Assembly: GCA_002437285.1 (NCBI GenBank)
Contig: DJOV01000057.1
Coordinates: 255 to 9,797 of the forward strand
Direction of reading: 5' to 3'
DNA length: 9,543 nt
From: Prevotella sp. UBA6429
Lineage (GTDB): Bacteria; Bacteroidota; Bacteroidia; Bacteroidales; Bacteroidaceae
Position numbers and translations under genes: made by a program. Shown here piece by piece: positions 6,557-9,543 of the stretch. The notes below the pieces were generated by a model. The model saw only the letters and a program-made list of their open reading frames with translations. It had not been told where the DNA came from and made no database searches. Positions within the stretch are counted from its first letter, which is position 1. Each line of letters starts with the position of its first letter.

Positions 6557-7171
6557 TTACTTCTTGGCCTTAGCGGCGGCACTCACCTTGCTCTTGTAGG
6601 CCTTGTTCAGGCCAGCCACCACCTCGTTGGTGATGTCATAGGCCTTGTCGGCATAGAGCAAGTTGTCACCCTGCTTGGAGAAGATGAGACTGTACTTCTT
6701 GTCCTTGTTGTAGACAGCCAGGTAGTGCTGCAGCGAATCGTGCAGGGCCTTGTTGAAGTTTTCCGTCTCCGTCTGGAACTCGGCGCTCAGGCGCTGGTTG
6801 AGCACCTGCAGGTCGTTGTTCTGCTTCTGCAAGCCAGCCTGGATGGCCTCGGCCTGTTCGCGGGTATAGGCATTCTGCTGGATTTTCTGCTGGAAATTGG
6901 CGGCGGCAGCCTGCAACTGCTGTTGCTTGGAGGCCAACGTCTTCTGGATGTTGTTGCCCTTGGTCTCGAGGATCTTGCTGTACTCCTTGCAGAAGGTGTA
7001 CTGCGTCATGATAGAGTCGACCTCCACATAAGCGATCTTGGTGCCCTCGCCCGACTTCGGAGCGGCTGCAGCGGTCTTGTCGTCCATCTTGGGGCTACTC
7101 TTGTCACAAGAGACAAGGCCCAGGGTTGTCATGGCCGAAAGGGCCACCGCAAGAATGATGTTCTTCTTCAT
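6557..7171 (-). CDS. Skp/OmpH-like periplasmic chaperone, lipoprotein form
   Basis: A 204-residue OmpH/Skp family protein. It has a lipoprotein signal peptide with lipobox LVSC (Cys22, followed by Asp-Lys), then an Ala/Lys/Ser-rich linker to about residue 43. The family opening strand is IAYVEVDSIMTQY. A long Gln-rich coiled coil at about 70-145 forms the tentacles, and the closing segment is YSLIFSKQGDNLLYAD. Skp binds unfolded outer-membrane proteins in the periplasm; classical Skp is soluble, whereas this version should be membrane-tethered. It lies 33 bp after the 65-residue membrane protein, probably in the same transcript from the promoter at 7443-7472, and is followed by a strong terminator. 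It is not next to bamA or lpxD, as classical skp is, and is therefore probably an additional paralogue. Confidence 0.87.
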   Translation of the reverse strand: MKKNIILAVALSAMTTLGLVSCDKSSPKMDDKTAAAAPKSGEGTKIAYVEVDSIMTQYTFCKEYSKILETKGNNIQKTLASKQQQLQAAAANFQQKIQQNAYTREQAEAIQAGLQKQNNDLQVLNQRLSAEFQTETENFNKALHDSLQHYLAVYNKDKKYSLIFSKQGDNLLYADKAYDITNEVVAGLNKAYKSKVSAAAKAKK

Positions 7172-7204
7172 TTCTTAAAATAAGTGTTTTGTTATTTTTC
7201 CTTT

Positions 7205-7402
7205 TTATGAAAGCAACGACTTTCTCGAACGGGCTTCACGGTCCTGGTCGAGCACACAATGGATGCCACGATCACGCATGGCCTTGCTGTCATGGATGTG
7301 CTGCGACTCAAACCGGCCATTCTTCTTGAAAATGACTTTCACCGACAACAGCACAACGGCAATAGCAATTATTAACACGCTTAATAGCAAAGTCTCCATC
7401 AT
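7205..7402 (-). CDS. Small single-span membrane protein with conserved-looking His/Cys tail
   Basis: A 65-residue protein with one hydrophobic helix at about residues 3-24 (METLLLSVLIIAIAVVLLSV). It is followed by a basic stop (KVIFKKNGRF) and a polar tail containing SQHIHDSKAMRDRGIHC, then a DQDREAR end. The basic residues after the helix predict that the tail faces the cytoplasm. I recall similar unnamed proteins with this GRF-x-SQHIHDSKAM tail in other Bacteroidales, but no function is known to me. The clustered His, Asp and Cys could bind a metal; this is inference. Two tandem ATGs (7402 and 7399) are possible starts. It is transcribed first from the strong promoter at 7443-7472 and precedes the Skp-like gene by 33 bp. 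Confidence 0.8.
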   Translation of the reverse strand: MMETLLLSVLIIAIAVVLLSVKVIFKKNGRFESQHIHDSKAMRDRGIHCVLDQDREARSRKSLLS

Positions 7403-7412
7403 TTTTGTTACT

Positions 7413-7442
7413 TTTGCATTATGATTTGCACCATTAATGTTG
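7413..7442 (+). promoter_or_regulatory. Probable promoter for pepD
   Basis: Reading rightward, TTTG at 7413-7416, an 18-bp spacer, then TAATGTTG at 7435-7442, one mismatch from TAnnTTTG. This would give a leader of about 60 nt before the ATG at 7510, ending in an A/T-rich segment. It abuts the leftward promoter, so the two divergent units are driven from a shared region of about 60 bp. Weaker than its neighbour and unproven. Confidence 0.4.
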
Positions 7443-7472
7443 CAAAGTTAAGGCAAAAAGTGGAGATTGCAA
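7443..7472 (-). promoter_or_regulatory. Bacteroidota promoter for the membrane protein/Skp-like operon
   Basis: Reading leftward, TTG at 7472-7470, a 19-bp spacer, then TAACTTTG at 7450-7443. This matches the Bacteroidota -33/-7 consensus (TTG, about 19-21 bp, TAnnTTTG) exactly. The -7 element is 41 bp before the ATG at 7402. It is the best promoter in the window. Confidence 0.75.
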
Positions 7473-7509
7473 AGAAAATTTTGATAAACCTTTATAAAAA
7501 ACAAACATT

Positions 7510-8964
7510 ATGGCAGAATTGAAACCTGCTCGCGTTTTCGAGCAATTTGCAAAAATCAATCAGATTCCTCGCCCTTCCAAGCATGAGGACGAGATGATTG
7601 CTTACCTCAAGAAGTTCGGCGAAGACCACGGACTGGAGACCCTGGTCGACGAGACTGGCAACGTGCTCATCCGCAAACCAGCCACCAAGGGCTACGAGAA
7701 CCGCGCGACTACCATTCTGCAGAGCCACATGGACATGGTGTGCGACAAGCTGGTCGATGTGGACTTCGACTTCCACAAGGATGCCATCCAGACTTACGTG
7801 GAGGGCGACTGGATGCACGCCAAAGGCACCACGCTGGGTGCTGACGACGGCATCGGCGACGCCATCGAACTGGCCATCCTGGCTGCTGACGACATCGAGC
7901 ACGGCCCCATCGAGTGTGTCTTCACACGTGATGAGGAGACAGGACTGACAGGTGCCTTCGGCATGAAGGCCGGATTCATGACGGGCAGCTACCTCATCAA
8001 CCTCGACTCGGAGGACGAGGGACAGATCTTCGTGTCGTGCGCCGGTGGCATCAACACATCGGCCTCATTCAACTTCGCCCGTGAGGAGGCGCCCAAGGGC
8101 TACTTCTTCATGGAAGGAACGCTCAAGGGACTGAACGGCGGACACTCTGGCGACGACATCAACAAGAAGCGCGCCAACGCCATCAAGATCCTGGCTCGTT
8201 TCCTCTACATGCAGCAGGAGAAGACGGATCTGCGCCTGGCACAATGGAACTCGGGCAAGATGCACAACGCCATCCCTCGCGACGGCAAGATCGTGTTCGC
8301 CGTCCCCGCTGACAAGAAGGAAGAGGTGAAGGCCGACTGGAACAACTTCCAGAAGGATGTGGAGGACGAGTACCACGTGACCGACACACACATGGAGTGG
8401 AAGCTCGGCAGCACCGACGCGCAGCCCGTCTTGCCAAAGGCCGTGAGCGTCAACCTCATCCGCGCCATCCAGGCTGTGGACAATGGCGTGTTGGCCATGT
8501 GCCAGGACGAGGCCCTGGCGTGGATGGTGGAGACATCGAGCAACATCGCCAGCGTGCAGACGGAAGAGAACAAGGTGAACATCGTCAGCAGCCAGCGCTC
8601 CAACGTCATGAGCAACCTGAAGAACATGGCCAACGCCGTGAAGGCTACCTTCCAGCTGGCGGGAGCCGAGGTGAAGCAGAACGACGGCTACCCCGCCTGG
8701 AAGATGAACCCGGAGTCGAAATTGGTGAAGATCACCGTAGAGGCTTACAAGAAGCTCTTCGGCAAGGCTCCCATCGTGAAAGGCATCCACGCCGGCCTGG
8801 AGTGCGGTCTGTTCTCGGAGAAGTATCCTCACCTCGACATGGTGTCGTTTGGCCCGACGCTCCGCAACGTCCACACGCCTGACGAGTGCCTGCTCATACC
8901 GACCGTGCAGATGGTCTGGGATCATCTGCTTGAGATCTTGAAGAACATACCCGCAAAGGCATGA
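7510..8964 (+). CDS. pepD: PepD, aminoacyl-histidine / non-specific dipeptidase (M20C)
   Basis: Cytoplasmic zinc-dependent dipeptidase, 484 residues, the usual length of the PepD family. It hydrolyses Xaa-His and many other dipeptides in peptide turnover. M20 metal-site motifs are visible in order: HMDMV (His73, Asp75), ADDG (Asp112), DEETG (Glu142 as general base, Glu143 as ligand) and NLDSED (Asp166). The lid/dimerisation domain covers about 185-400, including GGHSGDDI. GIHAGLECG and NVHTPDE (His455) lie near the C-terminus, the latter being the expected last ligand. There is no signal peptide. The ATG at 7510 follows an A-rich leader without Shine-Dalgarno. The stop overlaps the next gene's start in an ATGA, so the small lipoprotein is translationally coupled. 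Confidence 0.95.
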   Translation: MAELKPARVFEQFAKINQIPRPSKHEDEMIAYLKKFGEDHGLETLVDETGNVLIRKPATKGYENRATTILQSHMDMVCDKLVDVDFDFHKDAIQTYVEGDWMHAKGTTLGADDGIGDAIELAILAADDIEHGPIECVFTRDEETGLTGAFGMKAGFMTGSYLINLDSEDEGQIFVSCAGGINTSASFNFAREEAPKGYFFMEGTLKGLNGGHSGDDINKKRANAIKILARFLYMQQEKTDLRLAQWNSGKMHNAIPRDGKIVFAVPADKKEEVKADWNNFQKDVEDEYHVTDTHMEWKLGSTDAQPVLPKAVSVNLIRAIQAVDNGVLAMCQDEALAWMVETSSNIASVQTEENKVNIVSSQRSNVMSNLKNMANAVKATFQLAGAEVKQNDGYPAWKMNPESKLVKITVEAYKKLFGKAPIVKGIHAGLECGLFSEKYPHLDMVSFGPTLRNVHTPDECLLIPTVQMVWDHLLEILKNIPAKA

Positions 8965-9311
8965 GAAAGTGTTGCTTAGCCACCATGGCCCTGCTCACCG
9001 CCCTACTCTCCGGATGCGGTCGGGGCCATGAGGCCAAGGGATTGGTCAAAGAGTTTATGACCACACAGATGGGCATAAGCGACTATGACATTGTCGAGTG
9101 CAGCTCTCTCGACTCCACTTTCTTCGTCTCCGACTCGATGGTCTACGTCATGCGGAAACAAGTGGCCGGCAAGGTCAAGGGCAGCTACGCCAAACCTTCG
9201 TCCAAGCTGCTCTACCTCAACGTGAAATACGCCATCGGCAAAGACACGGTCAAGCAGACATTCTATCTTGACGACAAACTGACAGGAGTCGTTTCGATCA
9301 AGAACAATTGA
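8961..9311 (+). CDS. Small hypothetical lipoprotein coupled to pepD
   Basis: A 116-residue protein of unrecognised family. The N-terminus is a lipoprotein signal with LLSGC (Cys19). The mature part starts GRGHEAKGLVKEFMTTQMG and shows an alternating hydrophobic pattern in the second half (LLYLNVKYAIG, QTFYLDDKLTGVVSIK). This suggests a small helix-plus-beta-sheet fold that could bind another envelope component. Its start shares ATGA (8961-8964) with the pepD stop, so the two are almost certainly one operon. It could be a periplasmic companion unrelated to peptide cleavage; no function is inferred. Confidence 0.8.
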   Translation: MRKCCLATMALLTALLSGCGRGHEAKGLVKEFMTTQMGISDYDIVECSSLDSTFFVSDSMVYVMRKQVAGKVKGSYAKPSSKLLYLNVKYAIGKDTVKQTFYLDDKLTGVVSIKNN

Positions 9312-9325
9312 GCTGCCCACCCCAT

Positions 9326-9353
9326 GGCCACTTCGCCAAACCACGAAGTTGCC
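9326..9353 (+). other. Short hairpin just after the lipoprotein stop
   Basis: ACTTCG (9330-9335) and CGAAGT (9344-9349) form a perfect 6-bp stem. It extends by GGC/GCC after one mismatch, around an 8-base loop. No T-run follows, so it is not itself a terminator. It may cap or stabilise the 3' end of the pepD transcript ahead of the larger hairpin. Confidence 0.35.
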
Positions 9354-9362
9354 CTCTCAGCA

Positions 9363-9433
9363 TAAAATGACAGAAGCGGATGTCCGTAAACAGATCCATA
9401 CTGTTTGGCCGACATTCGCTTCTGTCGTCTTTT
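9363..9433 (+). terminator. Long hairpin terminator after pepD operon, possibly bidirectional
   Basis: GACAGAAGCG (9369-9378) pairs with CGCTTCTGTC (9417-9426). Pairing continues inward through ATGTC/GACAT and AAACAG/CTGTTT to a 7-base loop (9394-9400), with one C-C mismatch, one bulge and wobble pairs. The flanking AAAA (9363-9366) and TTTT (9430-9433) supply a T-run in both directions. The total stem exceeds 20 bp, longer than a usual terminator, and no gene to the right is visible in the window. Confidence 0.7.
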
Positions 9434-9543
9434 AAGGCGTGCGTAAACCCATTGTCTCCATTGTCGTTTTCTATAAAATAGCTATTACCTTCCCAATTGT
9501 CGGAATGGGCGCACCTTGAAGAAAACGGACAATGTATATAAAA
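9434..9543. repeat. Repeat-rich noncoding edge
   Basis: I find no supportable gene here. CCATTGTC occurs twice in tandem with a 9-bp period (9449-9456, 9458-9465) and ATTGTC a third time at 9496-9501. The segment CATTGTCGTTTTC (9459-9471) recurs inverted, with one extra base, as GAAAACGGACAATG (9521-9534). A looser inverted pair lies nearby (AAGGCGTGCG near 9434 and CGCACCTT near 9510). This may be a folded 5' leader or operator of a gene beyond the window, or the edge of a repeat. Confidence 0.35.

Noticed and set aside
7409..7416. TACTTTTG as a plus-strand -7 element for pepD
   Set aside because: It matches TAnnTTTG, but no TTG lies at the right upstream distance and the leader would be about 90 nt. 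The pair at 7413-7442 fits better, though this site cannot be excluded.
1..9543. CRISPR array, tRNA, rRNA, transposase or defence system
   Set aside because: I saw no spaced direct repeats of CRISPR type, no cloverleaf-like or rRNA segment, and no protein with transposase, nuclease or toxin-antitoxin features.

Overview
The window looks like a GC-rich chromosome segment from the order Bacteroidales, probably a Prevotella-like member of the Prevotellaceae. The family-level placement is inference. Supporting signs are two Bacteroidota HU-related (HU-HIG type) proteins, a 'smalltalk'-type micro-protein, a GH29 fucosidase, an M20C PepD, a Skp-like lipoprotein, TAnnTTTG-type promoter elements and the near absence of Shine-Dalgarno sequences. 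Almost every gene has a close match to a known family. I see no phage structural genes, transposase, CRISPR array, tRNA or rRNA.

Layout, left to right. (1) 23-1188, plus strand: two paralogous HU-type DNA-binding proteins in tandem, then a 32-residue smalltalk-like peptide, all separated by A/C-rich spacers. A hairpin-plus-T terminator follows at 1260-1295. The cell-wall amidase that I recall often following such HU/smalltalk pairs is absent here. (2) 1388-2710, plus strand: a secreted GH29 alpha-L-fucosidase with a TAACTTTG promoter element. Its 3' end overlaps the 3' end of the next cluster by 17 bp, tail to tail. (3) 2694-6350, minus strand: a compact cluster of CDF metal-efflux protein, secreted transglutaminase-like protein and CutC. 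The first junction is 19 bp and the second is an ATGA overlap. (4) 6455-6559, minus strand: a strong hairpin terminator combined with a 15-codon reading frame led by a very strong Shine-Dalgarno sequence, which is odd for Bacteroidota. (5) 6557-7402, minus strand: a 65-residue single-span membrane protein and a Skp/OmpH-like lipoprotein, driven by a near-ideal Bacteroidota promoter at 7443-7472. (6) 7510-9311, plus strand: PepD dipeptidase and a small lipoprotein joined by an ATGA overlap. A very long hairpin terminator follows at 9363-9433, then a repeat-rich noncoding edge.

Functionally this is mostly envelope and housekeeping biology: glycan foraging (fucosidase), metal handling (CDF, CutC), envelope chaperoning (Skp) and peptide turnover (PepD). 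The least explained elements are the SD-led mini-ORF overlapping the terminator ahead of the CDF gene, the smalltalk peptide, the 65-residue membrane protein and the small lipoprotein coupled to pepD. No clearly new multi-gene system is evident.
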